Shown here in pieces: positions 53,111 to 63,050 of a DNA stretch of 64,000 bases; position 1 is the first letter of the stretch; every line of letters starts with the position of its first letter. The stretch covers positions 56,747,136 to 56,811,135 of the forward strand of contig CP141136.1 of NCBI GenBank assembly GCA_035236585.1, written 5' to 3'. The translations under genes were made by a program, and so were the position numbers. The stretch comes from Warburgia ugandensis. Its lineage: Eukaryota > Streptophyta > Magnoliopsida > Canellales > Canellaceae. The notes beneath the pieces are model-generated. The model had not been told where the DNA came from, did no database searches, and saw nothing but the letters and a program-made list of their open reading frames with translations.

Positions 53111-53229
53111 ATTGGTATCAAAACCATTACCTCTCGTGGTGTGGGCTAACCGCATGTGGTTGCGTTTGGTTAAAAGGCTATGTAAGGACGCATGTCCCTT
53201 AAGATGGGGAGAGGTAAAAATTCATTTAT
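53111..53229 (+). other. TRIM internal segment downstream of copy 3
   Basis: TTGGTATCAAAACC at about 53112 is a mutated initiator-Met primer-binding site. About 90 bases later comes AAGATGGGGAGAGGT, a polypurine tract, but no 3' LTR follows; the sequence breaks off into other DNA near 53215. Confidence 0.6.
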
Positions 53230-53241
53230 CAAAATGCAACT

Positions 53242-53411
53242 TAGCGTAACTGTAGAGTTGTCGTTATGTGACCTTGAGGTTACAGGTTCAAGGTGTGAAA
53301 ATAGCCTCTTGTAAAATTCAAGGTAAGGCTACGTACTATTGATCCTTGTGGTCTGCCCCTTCCATGAACCGTGCATATGCGGAAGCTTTATGCATTGGGG
53401 CTGTCCTATTT
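53242..53411 (+). mobile_element. Au-type SINE, second copy
   Basis: The order is GTAGAGTTGTCGTTATGTGA, a B-box-like GGTTACAGGTTCAAGGTGTG, GCCTCTTGTAAAATTCAAGG, CTTGTGGTCTGCCCCTTCC and a GCTTTATGCATTGGGGCTGTCC-like 3' part with a T-rich end. A 12-base duplication with one mismatch flanks it (CAAAATGCAACT at 53230, CAAAAGGCAACT at 53412). It is more diverged than the copy at 49651. Confidence 0.85.
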
Positions 53412-53423
53412 CAAAAGGCAACT

Positions 53424-54475
53424 AGATCTGAGGTTGAACCACGGATGTAGATAATTATGAGAAATATAGAGGCTAAGAGGAATGCCACACTGACTGAACG
53501 CCCACTCATGGCACGGAATTTTCTAACATTAAGGAGAAATGTACGGTTTGATCCAAAATATCGGAACAACGATGATGATGCATACTTTTGGGGTAAGGCA
53601 CCAGGTGTACTGATATTCCTGCAAATAAACCAATCAGACAAGGAGTCAAGTACGTGGAATATGGAGGACCAAATTTCGTAGGCCGTGTGGTTGGGAAGAT
53701 CTTAGTGGAGTTAAACAATCTAGGACGCTTAAGAATATTTGATGCTTTTAGAAGGCTTTGTGTTGCAATAAATATGTATGAATATGAACTGATGCAACTT
53801 GTTTTCTTGATTCTATATAATTTACTCCTTTGCAAACTCTTTCATCTCTTTGTTCCACCTTTGGTACCTAATGGATCAAAAATCATGTGATTTAGTTGAT
53901 TATACCATCTATTAAGTTTTGCTTGGAAATAAATAATTTAGGAACTTTGATAAACAACAATCTAAATTTTAAACATAGAATCAACATTCCCATGTTTTAA
54001 TTTGATCCATTAAATATGAAAGGTGGATAAAAAACATGAACATGCCCGATCATACAAAGGTAGGCTCTAGAAAATATGGTAGCTAGATATAATTCCCTTC
54101 GTCGTCAGTTTAGAAGGCAAATGTCTTGTTGCAAAGCACCACTAATGGGTGAAATTGACTAATAACAGGCCTCGGCTAGAATCTTGGGGAAGAAAATAGT
54201 ATCCTCGTGTAAGGTAATTAGTGGGGCGTACTTGGGTTCAACTACACTTACATTAAAAAATACAACGAGGCGCGCATTCTACTTAAATATTCAAATCTTT
54301 AGCTGATCCATCTTGTCCGAGATAAGCTTAATTCTGGGGTTTGATGGCATTACTTCGGTTGTTGAATGTGGACCATAAGGAAACTGTTATCGGCAAATGT
54401 ATTCACATTCGGTGTCAAAAACTACTAACCATTGCCGATATATATTAAGACGAGGAATGCTATATTACAGCCATA
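53424..54475. other. Unassigned, no supported gene
   Basis: Open frames on both strands at 53411-53890 (up to 109 codons) overlap each other and show no known motif. AT-rich sequence of ordinary composition follows. I see no element ends. Confidence 0.35.
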
Positions 54476-54745
54476 TTGATTCATCCACATGCTGCTCATC
54501 TAAGTCAGCCTTGTGGATATGTAGTGGCCCACAAACGATGCCAAAAGGGCACCTCTAGCATCAAAGAAAAGAGGTTTCTGTTCATTGAACTAGACAGTTG
54601 CTTATGTTGCGCTTTTGAGCGTGCATGGTTAGAAGCAGAAAAGTATCTTATCTAGGATGCTAGAGGCGCCCTTTCGGCACATATTTGGGCCTCCACATAT
54701 CAAGGTAGGCAAATTAATTGAACAGCATGAATCAGTGATATGTGG
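54476..54745. repeat. Long imperfect inverted repeat (hairpin or MITE-like)
   Basis: The left arm has CCTTGTGGATATGTAGTGGCCC (in two parts, about 54510-54530) then TGCCAAAAGGGCACCTCTAG CATC (54539-54562). The right arm, read on the minus strand, has CCTTGATATGTGGAGGCCC and TGCCGAAAGGGCGCCTCTAG CATC (54656-54697 on the plus strand). Arms remain alignable outward to TGATTCAT and GCTG on both sides, about 100 bases per arm with small gaps. The loop is about 70-90 bases. No reading frame is involved. It could be a fold-back MITE or a small-RNA precursor. Confidence 0.6.
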
Positions 54746-55282
54746 TACCCACGACATTTTGAGTGGGATTGCACTCCCGTGAGTGGTGTTATCGCGCTCT
54801 ACCATTGCACTCCTTTGTGAAGATCATCTGTTCGCTAAACTTTTGGGTCTTCCAGTGTCCACTTTAGTCCCTATTACGTAGATGATCTAGGTCAACCAAA
54901 GGTAGGCGCACTAATCAACAATGGATGTGCCTCATTGTACTAAAATTAGGTTTCTTCTTATTAGCTTGGTCATCTAGGGGGTTGAACCATTCAAAAAATT
55001 ATGTTGCTTCTTATTGAAGCATTGCTATAAGAAAATATGTAAGTAATAGAACGTGTTCTGGCTCTACTGATTGAACTAGACTCATCATGGTCTGGCTTTG
55101 TGATACTAATTCCAGCTCTTAACAAAGTTAATAAGACATCACTGAAGGTTTCACCAAATGGAAAGCTCAACGGAGGATTCTATTTTAGGCATTCATCTAA
55201 TCCTCCACATGTGATTTTGGTGTGACATTTGATGGTTTTCAGCTTTTGATGAATGTAAACTTTTGTTTTGTTATTTTTCCAG
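54746..55282. other. Unassigned intergenic-like sequence
   Basis: GATTGCACTCCCGTGAGTGG (54768) and CTACCATTGCACTCC (54798) look like parts of a small MITE, but no paired termini or target duplication are clear. No gene. Confidence 0.3.
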
Positions 55283-55616
55283 CAATTCAGTTAAAGGCCA
55301 CAAGCCTGAGTCCTGGGCGGGTCGTCCTCATTTTCGGAAATGACTCGTCCCCGTTAGCACAGGTTTAATATATCAACGGCTTTGAGAATTGATTGATGCT
55401 GCTAATCTCATTTTTTACTGTAGAAGCACTGGAAGTTTGGATTACTCTTGGTTGGGATGCGCCAGGCCCGTGTCAGTAGTTCAAGGCACGGGTGACTATA
55501 GAAGGCCTCAAACGGCACAAGCAAACCATTCTCTCTTTCTCGATGCGGACAGGGCAAAAAGGAAGGGAGCTGCAGATAGAATATTATTTCATTGAATCAC
55601 GACCGTCTAGTGTGTC
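55283..55616 (+). pseudogene. Possible terminal exon pair of an unidentified gene
   Basis: TTATTTTTCCAG ends at 55282 as an acceptor-like signal. The next 80 bases are open and encode IQLKATSLSPGRVVLIFG and then NDSSPLAQ, ending at CAG|GTTTAA. A 61-base AT-rich gap ends TTTTTTACTGTAG (55423). The following stretch is open to 55595 in one frame (STGSLDYSWLGCARPVSVVQ and then TAQANHSLFLDADRAKRKGA) and ends in TGA. With exact splicing at these sites the phase leads into a different frame that stops within about 24 codons, so the model is not self-consistent. The sequence is more GC-rich than its surroundings. I do not recognise the family. Confidence 0.2.
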
Positions 55617-56830
55617 AAATGATGGTGTATCAGACCAATGGTCTTAATCATCACATCTTCTGCTTAATGGAACTCGACTTTTCATCTAAATGTTAAAATA
55701 ATAGCTATTACGTAGGTATATTTATCCTTTACAAGCTCCATTAGCACACCAATCTTCTTCACATCTACACGGAGACGGACACATGATTAAGCTAGATTAC
55801 AATTACCTAGCAAAATAATCCAGTAATGATCGTTACTTCCATACTATGGTATCCAAATGACGCGTTATCATATGCATAGATGGCTAGATAATTTACATGG
55901 ATCCACATTGAAGTGGGCCCTAAATTATATACCACAATTTGATAGAAATAAACTAATTGAATGATCCTAACCATCCAGCAGCATAAAGAAAAAGAGGAAA
56001 ATTAACCAGAATGTAACCTTGACCATCAAATCATCATTATGTGGAATGCAATAAATAAGAAGATAAATGTCATTTTGCGCCTCTCGATACATCTTTGATT
56101 TGATTAAATAATTTTTAGAGTATCTAGCTTGTAAATTTCATCTCCCTCAGCTTGTAAATTTGACTCAGGGCTCACGACAATAACTTACACGCCCTTGAGT
56201 AGTCCGACCGACTACAAGTGTGGTGTACTATCGAGATCATCTTTCCAACTTTATCAACCAAGTTAATTATTTCATTCTTTTTCTTCTTTTCCGGTGCAAG
56301 TTTATAATCTCGTTCACTCAACGAGATTAGATTTTCTTGGTCAGGTGAAAATCATATCCCAACAAATCCATGATCACTTGCCTTCCTTCACGGGTTGCTT
56401 CAAAGAGAGTACCTTGATTGCTTTCATCATGTTTAACAAATTATAATATCACCGACCCAAATTGGTAGAGTCACCACCCATGGGTTGCAAACTCGACCAG
56501 CTCAGCACTAGGTGCACTACAAGCTCACTCCACTACAAATGGTTGGGAGAAGTTGGGAGAGGCATTCACAAGGTGTATACATGTCAACCTTCAAGGTCAT
56601 TGGCTCAGTCCCGGATGTCCAGGTTAGTTGTTTGTGGGTCCCGAAAAGAGAAAAAGTTTCAGAGGTTGTAGACCAACCCCTTTAATCAATGACCTGCAGG
56701 GGAATACTTCCAAGAAACGAGCAAATGGTGATATTCACCAAGTCCATTGATCAAACGTATAGCATAGTGTAGTTGAAATGATATTTAGCAGTGACTTGTC
56801 ATGGTGGGCTCCCCAAGTTTTAACTGTTTC

Positions 56831-56832
<2 letters not shown>
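55617..56832. other. Unassigned, no supported gene
   Basis: Short frames such as 56462-56671 carry no recognisable motif. No terminal repeats seen. Confidence 0.35.

Positions 56833-56872
<40 letters not shown>
56833..56872. repeat. (CT)n microsatellite, 40 bases
   Basis: Uninterrupted CT repeat followed by GTGAAAG. Confidence 0.97.
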
Positions 56873-56875
<3 letters not shown>

Positions 56876-56988
56876 AAAGTCAATAAGCATCATGTAGTCG
56901 TTGCCACTAACTTCAGCAATGTCAATGGCTTGCGAACAAGCACCAAAAGAAATTGACAACAAAGCAGATGATCACAAACCAAGTGTCA

Positions 56989-57072
56989 AGGAGCGTTTTT
57001 TCTGCCCGCTATCCAGCCCTACCTATACCAAGGAACGTTTTTTCTGCCTGCTATCCAGCCCTATCTATACCT
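56989..57072. repeat. Tandem duplication, 2 x 42 bp
   Basis: AGG(A)GCGTTTTTTCTGCC and CTATCCAGCCCTA(C/T)CTATACC occur in both copies at an offset of exactly 42, with four differences by eye. Confidence 0.9.
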
Positions 57073-57815
57073 AAGTCAACCATATGGCATCACACCGCTT
57101 GCTAATAATCTATCACGTTATATCTGGAAATGATGTTCACGTTCTTTTTGTTTTGTAGTGGCACTTTCAAATTAGCTGTTGAAAACTGTTGAATTGGCTA
57201 AATAATCTATCAGTTGCCACTCATAAACAACGAAAGGAGTGCTATTATCAAATAAGGGAGTGTCAATAGCATTTAATTATATATTCTACATTGTTTGTAT
57301 ATCTTAACCTTCATTAATCAAACAACGAGTGCTATTAATCTTCCCGGAATAGTATCCACGTTTGCACCACAACGCACTATCTTTACCATTAATAAAACAT
57401 GTCTTATAGCTAAAACTTCACTTCTCGTGATGAACCGTGCCGTTGCAGCAACTCATGTGATGGGAAAACTAAAAAAATTACTATAATAAGAAACGTCCAT
57501 GACCCAACTCATACCTCCAAATGGAAATAAAAAATAAAAACAAAATTTTCATCACCCTTCAATTTTTTCCTTCAACCAGAGCTCCAAGAAATGAAAAATA
57601 CAGAAACAAGATCATGTACTTAATTAGAACTTTAAAAGCAGTTTTCATATTACATAAAAATTTATACTCACTAAACATACATTTCAAGACCTTATCGATC
57701 TCAATTAGGCTTCTCTCAGTGTAAAACAAAGAATTAGATCATACCAGGGACCTGAAACACTCACCAAGTATCATTCTGATGATCCACCATAAACAAATAG
57801 CCACATATAGAAACA
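57073..57815. other. AT-rich flank downstream of the CLE gene
   Basis: This should contain the 3' untranslated region and terminator of the minus-strand CLE gene. I cannot fix a polyadenylation site. The 63- and 67-codon frames at 57295 and 57521 lack known motifs. Confidence 0.4.
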
Positions 57816-58121
57816 TCAATGGTGCAATGGATTCGGACCTGTCGGAACTAATCTCTTCTCGACGCCATATCGGGGATCAATTTCATTGTCATCCATCGGG
57901 TCCGGCTCGGGAACTACAATCGTGGACTGGGCTTGACGCTGCGTGTTGAACGATGATAATTCAACCTTGCTCATCAAGGATTTCCTATTGAAGATGAAAG
58001 TGGGATGAGAGAGATTGCTCTTCGACTTGAATTGGCTCCACCCATGAATCAAAAACAAGAAGAGAGAGATCCATAAGAGAATCCCCACTACATGGGATAC
58101 CATCTTTCTAGTAGTGGCCAT
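57816..58121 (-). CDS. CLE-family secreted peptide hormone precursor (CLE12/CLE13-like)
   Basis: This is a 101-residue prepropeptide with the standard CLE layout. Residues about 8-30 (HVVGILLWISLFLFLIHGW) form a signal peptide that would send it to the apoplast. A variable Ser/Lys-rich middle follows, then DNEIDPRYGVEK (about 78-89), the pre-motif shared by Arabidopsis CLE9-13-type precursors. The last 12 residues are the ligand, RLVPTGPNPLHH, which ends exactly at the stop with no tail. The two hydroxylatable prolines and terminal His-His of A-type CLE peptides are present. Such peptides are cut out and bind CLV1/BAM leucine-rich-repeat receptor kinases to limit stem-cell or root-meristem growth. 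The ATG at 58121 was chosen because it directly precedes the signal peptide and has a good context (CCATGGC); the frame stays open for 130 more codons upstream, which I read as 5' leader. It is intronless. Orthology to CLE12 versus CLE13 cannot be settled here. Confidence 0.93.
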   Translation of the reverse strand: MATTRKMVSHVVGILLWISLFLFLIHGWSQFKSKSNLSHPTFIFNRKSLMSKVELSSFNTQRQAQSTIVVPEPDPMDDNEIDPRYGVEKRLVPTGPNPLHH

Positions 58122-58761
58122 GGAGAAGGAAGATGAGAGGATATAGGAAGGGGAAGCATGGATTTGAAGAAGAATTGGAAACAAGATGAGAGAAAAAAGA
58201 GAGAATAACAGACAGAGATGAGATTTAGATGGAGGGATTGAGACTTTTCTTGACAGCTTGAATTGGATAGTAGACCAGCATATCAAATGTTGTGTTAAGA
58301 GAAGGAGAGAGATTGAAAAATGAATGGAAGGGAGGAGTTTTGAATGTTTGCTTCCATGTGCCTCCGTTTTTGTGGTAATTAAAATGGTTTTTATGGGAGT
58401 TCTTTGGTGGTGTTGATGTGGAGAAAGGGAACAGAGAGAGTAGAATCGACCCTTTTCCAATGAAACTTCCTTGGCGTTCAAGGAACAATGGCCATTAAAA
58501 TCGTCAAACACCCAAAACGTCTAGATACGGTAATGATAGACATTTTAGATATATTTATTGGGTTGCATAACGTCAAAAGAGAGGCCATCTTTTCCCTATA
58601 AAATTACAAGGAAACCATGGGGATTATAGCTTTGTTTTCTGATGCGTAATCCGCTTATTCTGGGAGATGTAGTTTTTTATTGCGTGGAAAGGTTTTGCTT
58701 GAGAGAAGCCGGCTTTGGTCAGATAGGGACGGGAAAGCTTATTTATGCGCACCGACTGCCG

Positions 58762-58764
<3 letters not shown>
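58122..58764 (-). promoter_or_regulatory. Upstream region of the CLE gene
   Basis: On the minus strand a CT-rich stretch (about 58150-58240 and 58420-58450) would lie in the 5' leader. A TATA-like TAAATATAT sits at plus coordinates 58551-58559, about 430 bases before the ATG. Exact promoter use cannot be read from sequence alone. Confidence 0.35.

Positions 58765-58826
<62 letters not shown>
58765..58826. repeat. (GA)n microsatellite, 62 bases
   Basis: Perfect GA repeat about 640 bases upstream of the CLE start codon. On the CLE strand it reads (CT)n, the same sense as GAGA/CT elements found near plant promoters. Confidence 0.97.
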
Positions 58827-58829
<3 letters not shown>

Positions 58830-60130
58830 GCAGCTATAAAATTCTTGAAAAGATTTGATGTTTCCTCGTCATGGGATTTGACCCGGAGAGCTAGGTTTCT
58901 TTTTCTCCCCTTTGCTGATGCAAATTGGATTATATAGTTTACTCTGTGGCGTTTCTAGAATGTGTTTCTACGTCTTTTATTGGTGCCAATTGGTTTGTGT
59001 CTCGTTTTGCACCAATGGATGTGGGCTGACATCAGAAGGTACTGCATTCCGTTCTCTCTTTACGTGGTCAATATTAAGATCTAGCATGATGGTCAGCTTT
59101 TGTGGTGACCACGATGGCAAATGTTTATGAGATCGAGATCGTCTACCTCACAGGCCATCTTGAGCCAATATTCGGTATGTGTATGAGATCGAGACTTTGG
59201 AATTGTGCCATTCAAAGGCAAGCTAATGGTTCCGGTACTTTGAATATCCCATCCATAAGAGAGAGTCCAAGAATCAATGTTTTACCTTCGGTTCGTGGAA
59301 CCTTGAACGAGGTTTCAAGATATATTATATACTCGTGTAGGATCATGTTTTCGAACAAAATCAGTGGCAACGGATGGACTTGCGACCACTTGTTAGATTA
59401 GTGAATTCATTGCCATGTTTGGCCAAAAAGTTGAAAGTTAGTTCTCCTTTGTTAAGAAATAATATCTTGATTTATTAGCGATGGTGTTTTATCAACAGAG
59501 CGTGCTTGACGAATTTGTTCTCATCTGTCCCCATTGAAATGATATAGATTGTTATGCTTTAGCGCTTTGCAAATGGACCCTAGAGCAATAACAAGACCCA
59601 TTAAGAGAACCGAATAACATAATTTTCACTTTTATTCTTCAAATAACGACTTTTAGCCCATAGTTTGAAAACTAGAAAAGTCGACTCAACTCACAAGTAA
59701 TCGAGCTAACTCAAAGTGACTCCTGATTCGGAAATACTTAAAGTGGGATTTTTAACAATAGTTTATAGATTTCTCGTATATTTAATTTTACTTTATATGC
59801 ACAAACAAATTGTAGATGAGATGGCTTGATTTTGGTATTGTTGTTTGATGGTTTTATGTTTTAACTGCATGGCGGCTAAAATAGTAGCAAGCTTGATGTT
59901 CTTTCTCCTACAAAGATGTTGAAGAAGTCATTTGCAGTTGTCAAGGCGATCACAGTCCCATTCCATATAGTTTTTGCCTACGTTTCTTTTAGATACGATG
60001 TAGATTTATTAAGTTTGATATCTTTGGTTCTATTGACAAATTTTACGGTGGTAGATTATTTTATGATAGAAAAGAAGTGATGAGAATGGGAAACACTCTA
60101 TTTTTAGAAATATAAAGATAAAACATGTTT
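58827..60130. other. Unassigned, no supported gene
   Basis: Small open frames at 58912-59401 show no known motif. I see no terminal repeats, RNA genes or conserved domains. Confidence 0.35.
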
Positions 60131-60960
60131 TATTTTTAAAGGGACACTAGTACACATTACCCATATCAAGAGAAGGCAATTTAGACATCTCCTTATAAAG
60201 CCTTCCTTCCTTTACCTTTAGGAATGAAAAAGCATGATGTGTGAGTGGGCCCTATTCCTATATAATGCCTTCCTTTAATTACCTTTAAGAGTGAAAAGGA
60301 ATTATTATGTGTGAGTAGGCCCTGACTAGAGTGATGCATATGTGTGTGGTTTGCCTATTAGGAGAGATCCAAGTGTGTGGGCCTGTTGTAGAGACATTCA
60401 TTTCAATAGGGACTAATTCTCATGTGAGTCCTATCTATGTTCAAAGAGGGCATTTTTTAAAAGGCTTGTTGTCTAAGGCCTCTTCCTTACCATACAAGTC
60501 AAGGATTCCCTAGAGTGGGGCCACTCTTAGCTGTTCCACTTGAAGTGTCTATTTTCTATTCTCTAAAGTTCTATCCAGTTAGAGACATTCTCTATTCCTT
60601 TTCTTTTCTAGAGTCCATCTAGTTAGAGACATTCTCTTTCAAGGGTTCTTCTACCTGTAAAGTTCTCTAGTTTCTTAAGTTCTAGTTAGACAATGCCTAA
60701 GTACATTATTCTTATGGTTCTTATTTCTAAAGCTTCTAAACTTGTGAAGTTATTGACTTTTCAATTTCTCATTAAAACGTTATAGAGTCCTAATCCTTGT
60801 GATATTGTTTTCTAAAGTGAATTATGATCTTATTATTTTCTTTTGGAAGTTCTACTATTATTTGAGGGAAGAATTTTGGAAGACTTTATTTTAAAGCATT
60901 CATCTTGGAGACAAAAGTGCATACAAATTTTTATCATGCAAATCAATTGAGGTACAGTTT
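60131..60960. repeat. Noncoding region with internal short duplications
   Basis: CCTTCCTTTA...GTGTGAGTGGGCCCTA (60205) recurs 63 bases later as CCTTCCTTTA...GTGTGAGTAGGCCCTG (60268). CCAGTTAGAGACATTCTCT (60575) recurs 44 bases later (60619). TATA-like boxes (CCTTATAAAG and CCTATATAATG) sit at about 60191 and 60257. The pattern resembles the promoter half of an LTR, but no paired LTR was found. Confidence 0.4.
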
Positions 60961-62880
60961 AAGTCTGGCTTGGTTGAATCTCAAATAGAGCTGCCATATC
61001 TCTTACACAATTTTGAAGACTCCAACTATCTTCAAAAACTACATTTTGACATGTATCTGTAAATGAAGGTTCTCCAAATTTAGCTTGTGAATTTTTTTTA
61101 GTAATTTGATGACACATTCTCTCCATGGATTCTTTAAGGTTACCAACTATTGAATGTATGAGTCTCTTTATCCTTAATATGGTAGTTTCAAATAAGCCAA
61201 TGATTCATATATTATAGTTTTTAAGATCTTTGATTAGTTATTTCAAAATGTGGAATTTTGTAGTGATGTTTTAGAGAAAAATACAATTTCCTATAAGAAA
61301 TTGAATGAATTTGATTCCATTTAGTTCATATGTGGATGTCTTCAAATTAGAATTCTTATTTTTTAATGCTCAAAATGACATCCTAAGATATGAGTTTTCC
61401 AATTATGATAAAACATGTATCTCCAAATCTTCATAGTTTTTGAATTAGTAATTTAAGAGAAAACAAAATTTCAATACTTACTATTTGTGTAAGTGCTGGA
61501 TAATTTCAAAATTAGATTTCTTATATTTTATTAAAGAAAAGTAAACAAGTTAGTTTTATGTGATGAAATTAGATACACATAAATCAAATTTACATGATTT
61601 GACATGGGTCTATTTTATTTTTAAGATGTACATGTATGTGATAGAATGGATTTTATCAAGTGATAGTTATTTATTGTCTCATTATTTGGATGTGAATAAA
61701 GTTTCACATATTAATGATCAAACCTAATTTTAATGCAAAAGATATCTATTCAGGATTTAAGACTTGATATACAATAAATATTTTTTATGAGAGTTAATTT
61801 ATAGGATTTTGAAGAACTAATTGTTGGACTCTTTCATAAAGGTTGGGGGGCAAGGGGCAGTAGCACAAATTGAGAATGCTACCAAGGTGGCATCTTTGAT
61901 ATAAATAGTTGTTTCAATTTCTCAAAAGATCCTGGAAGTTTGAGATCTCTTTCTCTCATTTGAACATTGTTTAGATAGAAGATTATGTTAAACTATTTGA
62001 TTGAAGAAATTAAGATACCAGATATTCAGCATTTTATTACTTGATTTGTAAACACATATTTTTATGAGAGACATTTGTGGCTAAAGATTGGTTTATGATG
62101 CATGATTTTGTAATTGTAAAAAAGAATTGTTCAACAAAATAGTGTGGGTTATTATGAAAATATTTGGATGTACTAGATTACATCTATGATAATTAAACAA
62201 CCTAAGGTTCGTCTTTTGAGAAAAGGTAATAGCCTCAACATGATAAGAACAAATGCTGATTATGGTATCAAGATCTAACTTTACTATTTTCAAATAATGT
62301 TTATATGAATTTGGAAACTAGGACACAGTTGCATATCAACAAAGTAGTGGTTAAAATGGAAATTATAAAGATCAACAAGCCGTAGTTGTGAAAATGGCTA
62401 GCTTAGAGGAGTTCTACTTTTCACCTATTTCATTGATTATAAAGATTCCAAGATGGAATACTAAGATATAGCTTATATTTTATGGATACTTTTTAGGAAT
62501 TTGTGAAAATGCTGGCTTCTAGTGGTCTTGAAAGAAACCTACAGAAGGTGAGTTGGAAAATGGATGTGAGAGGCAAGTACAAGGGTCATCTTCGAGTTGT
62601 TGCCAGCATAGATATATAGGGGGCAAAGGTAGGCCTTCTCCTATCATTCTTTCATTGAGGCCACCTTTAGCCCTTTTATCATGCTAGACTAACATCCCTA
62701 TTCCATTAGTAAAAGGCTCAAGTCCTTTCCCATATTTGGAAAAAAGTTATACCTCTTTCTCCAACATCCAGGGAGCTCTCTTTTAAGCAAAGATTATAGA
62801 TGTCTAAATTTCAAATTTTATGGACTAAGTTAATGTTAGTTTCTTTTGCGAGTTCATTTCCTTCAATAACTGGTCAAATT
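60961..62880. other. Unassigned AT-rich sequence
   Basis: No supported gene. A frame from 62800 leads into the tandem repeat that follows. Confidence 0.35.
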
Positions 62881-63050
62881 GAAGTAGAAGAAATTCATTC
62901 ATCAAGTGTAAGGATTCCTTTAAAAAATGGTAAAAATGAAGCAGAAGAAATTCTTTCATTTAGTATAAGGACTCCTTTAGAAATTGGTTAAAATTAAGTT
63001 GAATAAATTCATTCATTTAGCAAAAAGACAAAATTCTTTTGCAAATTGAT
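62881..63050 (+). repeat. Tandem repeat, three diverged 57-bp units with coding periodicity
   Basis: GAAGTAGAAGAAATTCATTC (62881), GAAGCAGAAGAAATTCTTTC (62938) and a third unit near 62995 (AGTTGAATAAATTCATTC) are 57 bases apart. The period is a multiple of three. The first two units stay open in a frame starting at 62800 and give 19-residue repeats (EVEEIHSSSVRIPLKNG, EAEEILSFSIRTPLEIG). The third has several stops. It may be a remnant of a repeat-bearing protein. Confidence 0.65.

Noticed and set aside
53411..53890. Overlapping frames on both strands as a coding gene
   Set aside because: No frame has a recognisable motif, and open frames on both strands of the same stretch are likely chance.
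58122..58511. N-terminal extension of the CLE precursor from ATG 58511 (231 residues)
   Set aside because: CLE precursors are about 80-120 residues with the signal peptide at the N-terminus. The extension would bury it, and its composition looks like untranslated leader.
60131..60960. LTR of an additional retrotransposon
   Set aside because: Promoter-like boxes and internal duplications are suggestive, but I found no second copy, TG/CA ends, primer-binding site or target duplication.
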